In this document: piece after piece, positions 35,670 to 44,343 of the stretch
How positions within the stretch are numbered: the stretch's first letter is position 1
Layout: each line of letters opens with the position of its first letter
DNA from: Salinimicrobium sp963739625
GTDB lineage: Bacteria > Bacteroidota > Bacteroidia > Flavobacteriales > Flavobacteriaceae
Assembly: GCA_963739625.1 (NCBI GenBank)
Contig: CAVUAU010000010.1
Span: 62,001-126,000 of the forward strand
Length of the DNA stretch: 64,000 nucleotides
Direction of reading: 5' to 3'
Translations under genes and position numbers: made by a program
Notes under the pieces: model-generated
Told to the model about the DNA's origin: nothing
Databases searched by the model: none
Seen by the model: the letters and a program-made list of their open reading frames with translations, nothing else

Positions 35670-36176
35670 AAAAGAAGAATTAAAGGTGAAACAAAAGATT
35701 TATTGGTCCTACCCCAACACTTTAGTATTACAGCTTTATATTCTAAAACCAAATTTACACGCTCGCTTAAATAGAAGGATACGGTTTTCCGTAAAAGAAA
35801 TATTGTTTCATTAATGCCATTTCCATCTTCTTGTCTGATTCTAAATAGAAACCTTTAAATCCTCAGATGCTCCTAAGGCCGTCAGTTCAATAAAAAAATT
35901 TCTTCCTCCTATTTCCTATTCATCTAAGACACCTCTTGCTCACCAGAGATTTATTCATCAGATACATTCTTGAATAATAAACTGTTAAACCGGGGGGGAT
36001 AAAGATCTTTCGCAATAGAAATCAAGATGTTGTCTATTCTCCTATATCCCTTTGGCTCTTCTTTTTGAACATTTACGGTCAGCATCATAATTCAAAGAGG
36101 AGTGTCGGCTTATCGACCTGCGTAAAAGACACACCGTTGTTTATCATACAGTTGTAATTTGTTTCTGTCGTCATGT
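35670..36176. other. Non-coding region before the tandem small-gene cluster
   Basis: No supported gene. A small perfect dyad, TACGG-TTTT-CCGTA (35780-35793), and isolated half-sites of the shared operator (for example TTTACGGT near 36073) are visible. Confidence 0.35.
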
Positions 36177-36199
36177 AAACCATACCAACATTACGGTTT
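36177..36199. promoter_or_regulatory. 23-bp dyad, site D (tandem small-gene operon)
   Basis: AAACCATA-N7-TACGGTTT (spacer CCAACAT), 105 bp upstream of the first small gene. One base differs from sites B and C. Confidence 0.65.
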
Positions 36200-36304
36200 T
36201 TAGAATCATATTCTGTTTTATTAATTATATGTTTATCCTCTCTTTTAAAAACAGATCTTTAATAAGAGACAAACATTTGTATTAATCTTTTAAAATTATT
36301 TTAC

Positions 36305-36571
36305 ATGAAAAAAGTTTATTCCTTTTCCCTGGCGGCATGCTTTAGTATTGGCTTGTTTGCCTTTTCTCCACCCCCAAAAGTCGTGGATTTCCAAGACATT
36401 ACAAATAGCGGATCGGCTTTTACTGAAAGTGAGATATCTTCTTTTCAAGAGGCCGAGGAAAGTGAAACAACCGCGGATAAAGGTACATGGGTAAAAAGGT
36501 ATCGTGTCTGGACCGACCTCACGAGCGCCTATAGCTTAAATACTTTAGAAAATTTCATTAATAAAAATTAA
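36305..36571 (+). CDS. Secreted small protein 1 of a five-member tandem family
   Basis: The 88-residue product has a signal peptide (about 1-22) ending in AFSP, a variable middle, then the family motifs SEISSFQEAEES, TTADKGTWVKRYRVWTDL and a C-terminal Asn (NKN). The five paralogues at 36305-37706 share this plan but only moderate identity, so they have diverged under constraint. The family is not recognised. The genes are separated by 4-25 bp and lead into an HTTM/outer-membrane operon, which suggests they are exported substrates or precursors handled by those proteins. Confidence 0.85.
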   Translation: MKKVYSFSLAACFSIGLFAFSPPPKVVDFQDITNSGSAFTESEISSFQEAEESETTADKGTWVKRYRVWTDLTSAYSLNTLENFINKN

Positions 36572-36575
36572 GGTT

Positions 36576-36842
36576 ATGAAAAAAGTACTATTACCAATTT
36601 TATCTATAACTGCCACTCTATTTCTTTTTGCATTTTCACCCAGCGAGAAGAATTTTTCCTATAAGGAGATTAATGGACAGGACAGTTCTGAGTTCAGAGA
36701 AGACATTGGAGAATTTGTAGAGTTCGAAACTACAAGGTACACTTCAGACAAAACCACCTGGAGTGAAAGAAGAAAAACATGGACCGATTTCGCATCGGTA
36801 GCAAATCTTGAGACTATTGAAACAACTATGAATCAAAATTAA
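36576..36842 (+). CDS. Secreted small protein 2 of the tandem family
   Basis: The 88-residue product has the same layout as member 1: signal ending FAFSPSEK, then REDIGEFVEFETTR, TSDKTTWSERRKTWTDF and a terminal QN. It starts 4 bp after member 1. The acidic-aromatic block (EFVEFE) and the TxDKxxWxxRxxxW block are the most conserved parts across the set. Confidence 0.85.
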   Translation: MKKVLLPILSITATLFLFAFSPSEKNFSYKEINGQDSSEFREDIGEFVEFETTRYTSDKTTWSERRKTWTDFASVANLETIETTMNQN

Positions 36843-36846
36843 AATT

Positions 36847-37116
36847 ATGAAGAAAATTATAGTTGCACCAGCCTTGTGTGCAAGTTTTCTGTTCCTTGTA
36901 GCCTTTTCACCTGCGGACATAAATGCTACTTATTTGGACATTTCGAAGGACAATTTAAATCGAGAATTTAACGAAGAGGTCAGTTCATTTACAGAGATGT
37001 ATACAAGATGTACACTATCTGACAAATCTACTTGGTCTCATCGCTACAAGACTTATGAACTGACCAGCCAGGAAGAAGCATATTCAACTTATTCGCTTGC
37101 CTTGAATAGAAACTAA
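36847..37116 (+). CDS. Secreted small protein 3 of the tandem family
   Basis: The 89-residue product has a signal ending VAFSPAD, then FNEEVSSFTEMYTRC, LSDKSTWSHRYKTYEL and a terminal RN. It is one of two members with a Cys in the mature part, and it has Tyr where others have the second conserved Trp. It starts 4 bp after member 2. Confidence 0.85.
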   Translation: MKKIIVAPALCASFLFLVAFSPADINATYLDISKDNLNREFNEEVSSFTEMYTRCTLSDKSTWSHRYKTYELTSQEEAYSTYSLALNRN

Positions 37117-37141
37117 ATCAACCAATCTAAAATTTATAATT

Positions 37142-37414
37142 ATGAAAAAAATTAAAATACCTGCCGTTTTTTTTATGTTTTTGAGCCTGTCGCTTATGGC
37201 ATTTTCACCAAGTGATACCAAGGCAGATTATCAGGATTTAGAGAAGTGCGGTCCTGCGCTTTTTCTAAATGAGGAAGTCGGTTCCTTTACGCAAGCGGAA
37301 ACTTCACACACTACCGAAGATCAAACTGTATGGAACAACCGTTATAAAACCTGGACTGAATTAATGTCTTCCAGTACAATAGCTCAGGTAGAACAAGCAA
37401 TTTTGCGCAATTAA
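37142..37414 (+). CDS. Secreted small protein 4 of the tandem family
   Basis: The 90-residue product has a signal ending MAFSPSD, then LNEEVGSFTQAETSHT, TEDQTVWNNRYKTWTEL and a terminal RN. It contains one Cys in the variable region. It has Gln in place of the Lys of the T-x-D-K motif. Confidence 0.85.
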   Translation: MKKIKIPAVFFMFLSLSLMAFSPSDTKADYQDLEKCGPALFLNEEVGSFTQAETSHTTEDQTVWNNRYKTWTELMSSSTIAQVEQAILRN

Positions 37415-37424
37415 AATTTACAAT

Positions 37425-37706
37425 ATGAAACAGTTATTTATATGTCTTTCGACAATTTTGTTAAGCTTAGGCTTTTTCGCATTTTCACCTGCTCCTACGG
37501 TGAATGAAGAAAATTACTCCGAAAAAGGACGTGAATTTACCATTGACGAACTGAATGAAGAAGTTTCTTCCTTTAGTGAATTTGAAACCAGGACCTACAC
37601 TTCCGATAAAGCGGTTTATAATAAGCGTATCAGATACTGGACGGACTTAACGAGTAGTGATTTTATGACGCAGACCAGCATTGAGCAGGTTATTGATAGA
37701 AATTAA
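37425..37706 (+). CDS. Secreted small protein 5 of the tandem family
   Basis: The 93-residue product has a signal ending FAFSPAP, then LNEEVSSFSEFETRT, TSDKAVYNKRIRYWTDL and a terminal RN. It is the longest member, with Tyr at the first conserved Trp position. A 60-bp gap separates it from the next gene of the operon. Confidence 0.85.
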   Translation: MKQLFICLSTILLSLGFFAFSPAPTVNEENYSEKGREFTIDELNEEVSSFSEFETRTYTSDKAVYNKRIRYWTDLTSSDFMTQTSIEQVIDRN

Positions 37707-37766
37707 GTTTTATGTCAACAATCATTTTAAAAAGCATTGTAATGATGCTTTTTTTAATCTCTTATT

Positions 37767-38375
37767 ATGAAGAAACTCACAATATTTTTTGGTGTTCATT
37801 TATTTATCGTAGCAACACTGTCGATCTACCTTTTTTTAGACTCAGTGTGGAAAAAAAAAGAAGACCTTCCAGTCCTGACTTATTTGAAACACGATGTCTA
37901 TGACTCCAACTTTATCCGACCTTATCTTGTTTTCTCCGGAATTAACACGGGGTATGGATTTTATGGAATTAATGTTGCCACGAACAAGTTCTTCTTGATT
38001 GAAATTCTGGATGAGCAAAACTGCATTGTTGAAAAAATTAATGTCTCAGATTTTAGAAGTAAAAATTCATTTCAGAGATTTCATACGCTACCTTCTTGGT
38101 TGTACAATTTTAAAGTGGAAACGACAGATCTCTACGAAGAGGCTGATTCTCCTCAGGAAAAAAAATATGCCGAACTGAGGGATCTGTATGTAAAAAAAAT
38201 CAATAAGCACATTCTTAAATCCTATTTAGATCGGGAAGAACTTCAACCAGACTATAAGTATGTGATTAAATTGGTCACCGTAGTACCACCAGATATCTGG
38301 AATAGCAAACTTGAAAAAAACAATATCTATGTACTTGAAAATTACGCTTTCCAGAGCGGAGAGTTATATCAATAA
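37767..38375 (+). CDS. Membrane-anchored protein preceding the HTTM gene
   Basis: The 202-residue product has one N-terminal transmembrane segment (about 5-25, LTIFFGVHLFIVATLSIYLF) and a soluble, probably periplasmic, mixed alpha/beta remainder with no recognised domain. Its last 47 bp overlap the HTTM gene, so the two proteins are probably made in equal amounts and may form a complex, as accessory subunits of HTTM proteins often do. The function is unknown. Confidence 0.75.
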   Translation: MKKLTIFFGVHLFIVATLSIYLFLDSVWKKKEDLPVLTYLKHDVYDSNFIRPYLVFSGINTGYGFYGINVATNKFFLIEILDEQNCIVEKINVSDFRSKNSFQRFHTLPSWLYNFKVETTDLYEEADSPQEKKYAELRDLYVKKINKHILKSYLDREELQPDYKYVIKLVTVVPPDIWNSKLEKNNIYVLENYAFQSGELYQ

Positions 38376-39216
38376 ATTTGTCAGGCGAGATAAAGATCAT
38401 CAATATCTGGCATTTTTTCGAACTGCTGTGGGGCTGATTGCCTTGGCGGATGTAGTTACCATGGGAAGAGATTTCCGCTTGTTCTTCTCCGAAGATTCAA
38501 CGATTATTCCTCAGGAGTTATCTTATCTGTTCACAGAGTATTTCCATTATTTAAATCCTGTTTATTCAATATTTCGAGAAGCTAACGAACTTCCTTTGTT
38601 TTATTCAGGAGTCTTTTGGAGCTATATAATATCACTGATCGCATTGATGCTTGGTTTCAAGTCGCGTTTCTTTGCATTTACATCTTTGATTCTGCAATTA
38701 ATTATATTTAAGTCTTTTGCACTCTTTAATTTTGGTTATGATCATTTTTTAACCATGTCCTTTTTCTATTGTATGGTTTTTCCAACTGGAAAGATTTCCT
38801 CTGTGGATAATTGGATCTCAAGTAGAAAAAATGATCTAAACTACAACTTCAATTATCAGAATATATTAAGAGTTCATTTGGCGATCGTGTATTTATTTGC
38901 AGGCCTGGCCAAAATTATTTCAGTGACTTGGTGGAATGGGGAAGCCATTTGGCGATCGATATCCTCCATTTATGATAATCTTTTCAAGATCCCCCCACTA
39001 CTTTTAGCAATTGCTGGAATCATAACTCTAATTTTAGAAGTTGGTTACCCCTTTTTAATGTCCTCCAAAAAAACCAGAGATATAGCACTTTTTGGTGTTT
39101 TATCCATGCATTTCGGAATTGCCTTCTTACTACAACTACCCTTATTTGCTGGAATAATGATTGTCTGGAACATTACAGCTTATTATGAATATATTAAGCA
39201 GTGGTTTAAGAAATAA
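38329..39216 (+). CDS. HTTM-domain membrane protein (vitamin K-dependent gamma-carboxylase-like)
   Basis: The start is taken as the ATG at 38329 (295 residues); an in-frame TTG lies at 38311. At least six transmembrane segments are visible. Family marks are FRTAVGLIALADVV near the start, NFGYDHFLTMSFFYCMVFPT (about 140-160), RVHLAIVYLFAGLAKI followed by WWNGEAIWR (about 180-210), LEVGYPFLM and SMHFGIAFL. HTTM proteins include the vitamin K-dependent glutamate carboxylases; bacterial members are mostly uncharacterised. In this operon the Glu-rich small secreted proteins are obvious candidate substrates. That is inference. Confidence 0.8.
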   Translation: MYLKITLSRAESYINKFVRRDKDHQYLAFFRTAVGLIALADVVTMGRDFRLFFSEDSTIIPQELSYLFTEYFHYLNPVYSIFREANELPLFYSGVFWSYIISLIALMLGFKSRFFAFTSLILQLIIFKSFALFNFGYDHFLTMSFFYCMVFPTGKISSVDNWISSRKNDLNYNFNYQNILRVHLAIVYLFAGLAKIISVTWWNGEAIWRSISSIYDNLFKIPPLLLAIAGIITLILEVGYPFLMSSKKTRDIALFGVLSMHFGIAFLLQLPLFAGIMIVWNITAYYEYIKQWFKK

Positions 39217-39217
39217 T

Positions 39218-41791
39218 ATGATCAAAAAATGTTTTCTTCTCTTGGTTTTAATGTGTTCTTTTTCACCAATGCTTTCCCAGGAAGTGATTATAGAGGGATC
39301 CTTGTCAAATCAGACGGATGAACCTGTAGTCGGAGCCACCGTAATATTAGAGAATTTGCAGTCTAATAAAATATTGAATTATGCCACCAGTGATTCAAAA
39401 GGGAACTTTAAGCTTAAAGGTAAAGACATACTGGAAACAAAAATTATTCTTAAGATTTCACATCTGAATTACAAAAAACATATAGATACCTTATTTATTA
39501 AAGATGAGAAAAATCAATACGATTTAAAACTGGAGGAGAATTTGTTTGAACTTAACGAGGTAGTCCTTATCTCTAAAAAAATCCGTGATACCATGAAGAT
39601 TCCTACTGATAGTTTACGGCTGACAAAAAGATCGACGCTTCGCAATATCTTAGATCAAACTGATGGTTTTATTGTTTCCGACAATGGAGGAATTACTTTT
39701 ATGGGTAAAAAAATTAATAAAGTATTAATCAACAAAAAGGAGGTTTTTATTGATCAAAATAAAGTAGCTCTTGACAACATCGATTATGAGATGATCGATA
39801 AAATGCAGGTGATAAATAATTATAGGGATAAATTCAATCTGGATTTTGAAAACTTCACGAATTCGGTTATAAATATTGATACAAAAAAAAGCTTTAAAGG
39901 TGTTCTTAAAAACAATGCTGAAATTGGTGCTGGAATAAAAGAGGAAGGATTAATAAAACTCAAAAGTCTTTATTTCTCGGATTTCTTGAATATGTTCTTT
40001 ACGAGTAGTAATAATACCATAGGTGAAAAAGAATTTGGCTTTGATGCTATTTCCAATTCGTTCAAAGAAGAGTCCTCCGAAATTTTTAGAAAAAGCCTAA
40101 CTCCATTTTTTGCGGAAGACAATCTCTTAAAGACAGCTTTCGACTCTAACAGCAGCCTAATATTACGCAAGGAAAACATGAACTCCAGAATTGGTCTTAT
40201 CATGTATTACAACAATATGGATCAATCCGAAGTAAGCTTTGAAAATACAAAAACCACTAAACAACAGTTGATCAAAAGTGAAGGTAAGACCAGAGGAAGT
40301 AGAGGAAATTCTTTTTTAGCAAACCTAACATACCAGAGGATCTTAAACAAAGCTACCATCGTATCATTTATGTCAGACCTATCACTCGTGGATATGAAAA
40401 ATTATGATGATTTGGTAATACAAAATGTTATTCCGGAAAACAACCAAATAAATGAATTCAACAGTTTACAGCCGGAATCATTTCTAAGCTCTTCTGCTTT
40501 TTCATTTAGAACTAAAATTGGTCAAAACTCTATCCTGTCCTCCCAATTAAACTATTTTCTGGAAAATACTCGATATAATTTTAATTCTAGATACCTAATT
40601 GGGAATGAAGAACAATTTCTTCATCAAGACTACACTTTGGACAACGACCACTTAAACCTTAGTGTCGATCTGGAGCGTAAGTTCAGTAATTATTTGTCCC
40701 TTTCCATTGGAGTAAATACCAAGTATTTTGATGATAAACTAAATGACAATTTTATTCGTAAAGGTGTCAGATCTGAAGTGTTTTCACAATTTCGAGGACA
40801 GACGGAGAAACTGGATTATGAAGCTTCAATCACACCTCAATTTTTCATCTTTCACAGCAAATCAGGTATTGAAGACAAACTTGCAATCAGTGCCGAAATC
40901 GGTTATAGAACTGATGAAAGAAACAGGTTTAGCGTGAATTACAGCAAATCTAATGAACTTATTGATTTAGATACCAATATTGATACCCTCATTGTATCCT
41001 TTAATAACAGGTTAATCAACAAAAACTCCACTTCATATAATATTTCAAGTTTTGAAGATGTCAAGGTAAGCTACAACTATTCCAGTATAATTAAAACCCA
41101 ATCTTTCAGTGCCTCCTATACCTTTTCAAAGGAACGAAATTACTTGCAACCTTTTTTTGACAGGGAAGAAAATAATATTTTCTATTATTCCAATAGGTTG
41201 GTCCCTAAAAGTACCATTCAGAATTATTCCGTCAGAGCAGGCAAGGGTTTTTATTTTTCGGAGAAATATCACATGCTGAAAATTAGTCCCGGTTTTAAAC
41301 TTCAAACCCGTCAATTCCCCACCTACCTTCCTGAAAAAGCTCAGTTTAGAACCACAAACACAATTTTCGAATTGGGACTGAACCTTCAACCGAAAAAATT
41401 TTTTCTCAATCAGCTATTATTTAAATCTCAAATTGGAGCGCAGAATTTATACTTAAACGACGAATCTATAAATAATAGTAAAAACCTCAGATTCTATTTT
41501 GTTTTCTCAAAGAAGAATGATGCTTTTGAATTTAATCTGAAAATCGGAAAGAACTACCAAAAGACTGAAGATTATAACTTTCAAACACCTATCTTGAATT
41601 TTAATTCCACAGTTGAAATTACTGACCGCTTTGGTCTCTTCTCGAAAGGCCAGTACCTGTTTCACCTTTTAAATTTTCCTAACACAGAATTTACAGCCTT
41701 TCAAACTTCTTCAAATGGTAATCTTATTTATAATAACTTTCATAAAAGCAATCTGAATTATTTCATAGTCGGTGCATTCTATAAATTTTAA
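39218..41791 (+). CDS. Outer-membrane beta-barrel protein with carboxypeptidase-regulatory-like domain
   Basis: The ATG at 39218, one base after the HTTM stop, gives 857 residues with a clean signal peptide (to PMLSQ). A carboxypeptidase-regulatory-like fold (about 22-105, VIIEGSLSNQTDEPVVGATV) is followed by a plug-like region and a long barrel ending NYFIVGAFYKF, with the expected terminal Phe. The SusC signature DG(I)P and the GSRG motif are missing, so it belongs to the group usually found beside GLPGLI proteins, not to SusC. It may import or export the small proteins or their fragments. Confidence 0.85.
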   Translation: MIKKCFLLLVLMCSFSPMLSQEVIIEGSLSNQTDEPVVGATVILENLQSNKILNYATSDSKGNFKLKGKDILETKIILKISHLNYKKHIDTLFIKDEKNQYDLKLEENLFELNEVVLISKKIRDTMKIPTDSLRLTKRSTLRNILDQTDGFIVSDNGGITFMGKKINKVLINKKEVFIDQNKVALDNIDYEMIDKMQVINNYRDKFNLDFENFTNSVINIDTKKSFKGVLKNNAEIGAGIKEEGLIKLKSLYFSDFLNMFFTSSNNTIGEKEFGFDAISNSFKEESSEIFRKSLTPFFAEDNLLKTAFDSNSSLILRKENMNSRIGLIMYYNNMDQSEVSFENTKTTKQQLIKSEGKTRGSRGNSFLANLTYQRILNKATIVSFMSDLSLVDMKNYDDLVIQNVIPENNQINEFNSLQPESFLSSSAFSFRTKIGQNSILSSQLNYFLENTRYNFNSRYLIGNEEQFLHQDYTLDNDHLNLSVDLERKFSNYLSLSIGVNTKYFDDKLNDNFIRKGVRSEVFSQFRGQTEKLDYEASITPQFFIFHSKSGIEDKLAISAEIGYRTDERNRFSVNYSKSNELIDLDTNIDTLIVSFNNRLINKNSTSYNISSFEDVKVSYNYSSIIKTQSFSASYTFSKERNYLQPFFDREENNIFYYSNRLVPKSTIQNYSVRAGKGFYFSEKYHMLKISPGFKLQTRQFPTYLPEKAQFRTTNTIFELGLNLQPKKFFLNQLLFKSQIGAQNLYLNDESINNSKNLRFYFVFSKKNDAFEFNLKIGKNYQKTEDYNFQTPILNFNSTVEITDRFGLFSKGQYLFHLLNFPNTEFTAFQTSSNGNLIYNNFHKSNLNYFIVGAFYKF

Positions 41792-41802
41792 AATCATTAA
41801 TC

Positions 41803-42570
41803 ATGAGAAATTTTACATTTTTACTTTGCCTAATCCTCGTAAGTGCAACCTATGGACAGCAAAAAACTCCTAATACTAGCCAACAACCTAAAATACTCAA
41901 GGTTACCTATACGGCTTATCCTATTAGCAGTTACGATACTCCCCCAGAGAATAGTGAAAATTATAAACAACACGGGGAAACGGTCGCATTAGCCCAGAGT
42001 TACCAACATAAATATTCCCTGTACATTGATCTGGACAGTCAAGAGTCCATATATAAATTTGACACCCTGGTTGTTGATAAAACTGACGCCCAGAAAAATA
42101 TAAATTTTATGATCAATTCTGATCTGGATTTTGTACTTAGAGAAAAAAATGGTGATGTATTTAAACACGAAAAAATTTTTCAAAGGGAATTTTATTCCAA
42201 AGGTTCCTCACAAGATATTGATTGGACAATTACCGCAGAAACAAAGAACATTGCCGGAATGAACTGTAGAAAAGCAGTTGCAAAAGATGAAGATTACCTT
42301 CTAAATGTCTGGTTCACAGATCAAATACCAGCTTCAAGCGGCCCTGTAAATTATTTTGGTTTACCTGGTTTGGTATTGAAATCCGAAGACTTCTTCTGGA
42401 CTACCGAAATAGAAAATATTGAATACCTGGAGAATTTTGACTTTATTACTTTAAAGGACAGTCTCAAAACCAAATTTGAGCAGAAGAAAAAAGGTAAAGA
42501 AATAGAGGAACCTTTACTTATCGTGAAAAAAAATGCCTTGGTTCAATCAATGATTGATCAGATGAAGTAA
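41803..42570 (+). CDS. GLPGLI-family secreted protein
   Basis: The 255-residue product has a signal peptide (to TYGQQ), a beta-rich body and the family motif NYFGLPGLVLKSED (about 184-197), preceded by VWFTDQIPASSGP. GLPGLI proteins of Bacteroidota are usually encoded beside outer-membrane barrels with a carboxypeptidase-like domain, as here (12 bp downstream). Their biochemical role is not established. It is the last gene of the operon. Confidence 0.92.
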   Translation: MRNFTFLLCLILVSATYGQQKTPNTSQQPKILKVTYTAYPISSYDTPPENSENYKQHGETVALAQSYQHKYSLYIDLDSQESIYKFDTLVVDKTDAQKNINFMINSDLDFVLREKNGDVFKHEKIFQREFYSKGSSQDIDWTITAETKNIAGMNCRKAVAKDEDYLLNVWFTDQIPASSGPVNYFGLPGLVLKSEDFFWTTEIENIEYLENFDFITLKDSLKTKFEQKKKGKEIEEPLLIVKKNALVQSMIDQMK

Positions 42571-42758
42571 GAATTTGATTGTTAGCCACAAACCATAAAT
42601 ATATTATTCCTTCAAAAGGCAGGATAGTAACAACCCCCATTATAATTTCTACTCTAAGTTCAGCCCTTTTTTCTCTTCCGTCCTAATTTTTCTGTAATAT
42701 TTTGTTCAGATAGCTCAGTTTAAGTAGTTTTAGTTTGCCCCCCTACACATTACCCTCT

Positions 42759-42794
42759 AAGGTGATTCCTTTTCATAAAGGAGTCACCTTTTTT
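42759..42794 (+). terminator. Terminator of the tandem-cluster operon
   Basis: AAGGTGATTCCTTT / AAAGGAGTCACCTT with a TCAT loop and a run of T lies 190 bp beyond the GLPGLI gene. Confidence 0.8.
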
Positions 42795-42828
42795 CTTGCC
42801 GATGGTAGAGTCGATCTTTAGTCCTCAG

Positions 42829-42996
42829 AGTCTTCTCACTTAGTCTTAGCAGACCCACTTCTGTACCCCTTATTTCTTTTTTTATAGCAAAACAACAACA
42901 TCCATTTCCGGAGACGGCATAAAGCCGCTGCGCTATTTATACGTCTCTATCGGCCCTGGATGTTGGCGAGTCAGGCATAAAAAAGAAAAACAGGGG
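42829..42996 (+). repeat. Long hairpin element upstream of a radC-like gene, copy 2
   Basis: The core at 42898-42963 is 66 bp and differs from copy 1 (28236-28301) at four positions. The outer stem (CCCCTTATTTC...GAAAAACAGGGG, 42866-42996) is also kept. It ends 39 bp before the intact radC-like gene. Confidence 0.8.
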
Positions 42997-43034
42997 CTTC
43001 ATTAGCCTTGGTTTTCTTGCTAAAACTCTATGCT

Positions 43035-43484
43035 ATGAAAACTTCAGTAAACGAAATCTCGATCCGCTACAATGGCAAAATAAAAATTGCCGAAGCTCCT
43101 AAAATCAGCTCCTCAAGTCATGCCTTCGAAACCCTCTATTCCACCTGGGACTTGAATACCATCGGTGTCCAGGAACAGTTCAAGGTAATGCTGCTCAATA
43201 ACTCCAACAGAGTCAAGGGAATTTACCTTGTTTCCTCCGGTGGAATAACTGCCACTCTTGTAGATATTCGAATCCTCTTTGCAGTAGTGCTCAAGTCTCT
43301 CACTACGGGTATTATCCTGTGCCACAATCATCCCAGCGGCAACCTCACTCCCAGTGCTGCCGACAAAAACCTCACTCAAAAGATCAAAAATGCAGGTGAA
43401 CTACTGGATGTAAAACTCCTGGACCATATCATCCTTACCCCTAACAATCAATATTTTAGTTTTGCTGATGAGGGGTTGTTATAA
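43035..43484 (+). CDS. RadC-like JAB/JAMM domain protein
   Basis: The start at ATG 43035 (MKTSVNEISIRYNG) matches the start of the broken copy; the product has 149 residues. The JAMM metal site is CHNHPSGNLTPSAADKN (HxHPSGx...D, about 103-118), preceded by SSGGITATLVDIRILF. Despite the name, these proteins are not shown to repair DNA; short JAB proteins of this type are common on mobile elements and genomic islands. The long hairpin lies in its leader. The homologous copy at 28372 is broken, and fragments lie at 44797 and about 31760. Confidence 0.9.
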   Translation: MKTSVNEISIRYNGKIKIAEAPKISSSSHAFETLYSTWDLNTIGVQEQFKVMLLNNSNRVKGIYLVSSGGITATLVDIRILFAVVLKSLTTGIILCHNHPSGNLTPSAADKNLTQKIKNAGELLDVKLLDHIILTPNNQYFSFADEGLL

Positions 43485-43868
43485 ATTCCGATGGAAAAAA
43501 TTCAACCTGTAACTGAAGATAAATTAAAAAATTGCTTCAGAAGAAAATTCTCTTAGTTAAACTCGAACCACATGAAGAAAACCAAGATAGCGATCATTGG
43601 TAATTTGGAAAATAAACGTCTTCAGAGTTTTGAGCACATCTATTGATATTGCTAAACCTATTGAATAGCCCCTTTTTCTTTTTCAAATGAGGGTAAATTC
43701 AAGGGTAAAAAGCAGAAGATCCCTTCAGGCAATCCTTTAGCTACTTTTTTTTCCGACCTGTATCTTATCTTCGCCAATATTAAAAAATCTCTCCAGTAAA
43801 GGATTTTTCAGCGTGTGCCTTATAATTAATATATTAAAGTAAATTTGCCTAACCAGCAATTGCAATTA
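43485..43868. other. Gap between the radC-like gene and the HEPN gene
   Basis: No supported gene. Only short frames, probably decayed sequence; the promoter of the HEPN/MNT pair should lie at the right end. Confidence 0.3.
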
Positions 43869-44342
43869 ATGGAAAAAGATATTAGGTGGGAACAGCGGTT
43901 TTCCAATTACGTCAAAGCTCTTGATAAGTTGACTCAGGCAGTAGAGTACATCAAAAAGAGTATGACGGATGAAGATCATGCTGAAAACGAAGACTGGAAT
44001 GATATCCTTGACGACATTATTAAAGAAGGACTAATCCAGCGATTTGAGTACACTCACGAATTAGCCTGGAACGTTATGAAAGATTACGCCACCTACCAGG
44101 GTAATCCAAATGTTGGTGGAAGCAGAGATGCGACAAGAGAAGCCTTCCAACTGCAACTGATCTCTGATGGCAAGCTGTGGATGGATATGATTGGAAGCCG
44201 AAATAAAACCTCCCACACCTACAATGAAGAAACGGCAGATGAGATTTATTCTAAAATTCTAAATGATTATTATCCTGCATTTTTAGAGTTTAAAAAGAAA
44301 ATGGATGTTAAAAGAAGCGGGGAACAAGGTAATATCTTCTAA
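43869..44342 (+). CDS. HEPN-type nucleotidyltransferase substrate-binding protein (HI0074 family), second copy
   Basis: The ATG at 43869 (MEKDIRWEQRFSN) is chosen over an upstream TTG; the product has 157 residues. It has IQRFEYTHELAWNVMKDY and the HEPN motif GSRNKTSHTYNEE (R-x4-H). It resembles the HEPN protein in the type III restriction operon but stands alone with its MNT partner. The pair is probably a toxin-antitoxin, the HEPN protein being the RNase toxin. Confidence 0.9.
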   Translation: MEKDIRWEQRFSNYVKALDKLTQAVEYIKKSMTDEDHAENEDWNDILDDIIKEGLIQRFEYTHELAWNVMKDYATYQGNPNVGGSRDATREAFQLQLISDGKLWMDMIGSRNKTSHTYNEETADEIYSKILNDYYPAFLEFKKKMDVKRSGEQGNIF

Positions 44343-44343
44343 A

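Noticed and set aside
35596..35814. A 72-codon plus-strand frame
   Set aside because: It runs straight through a strong intrinsic terminator (35641-35669), so it is very unlikely to be a gene.
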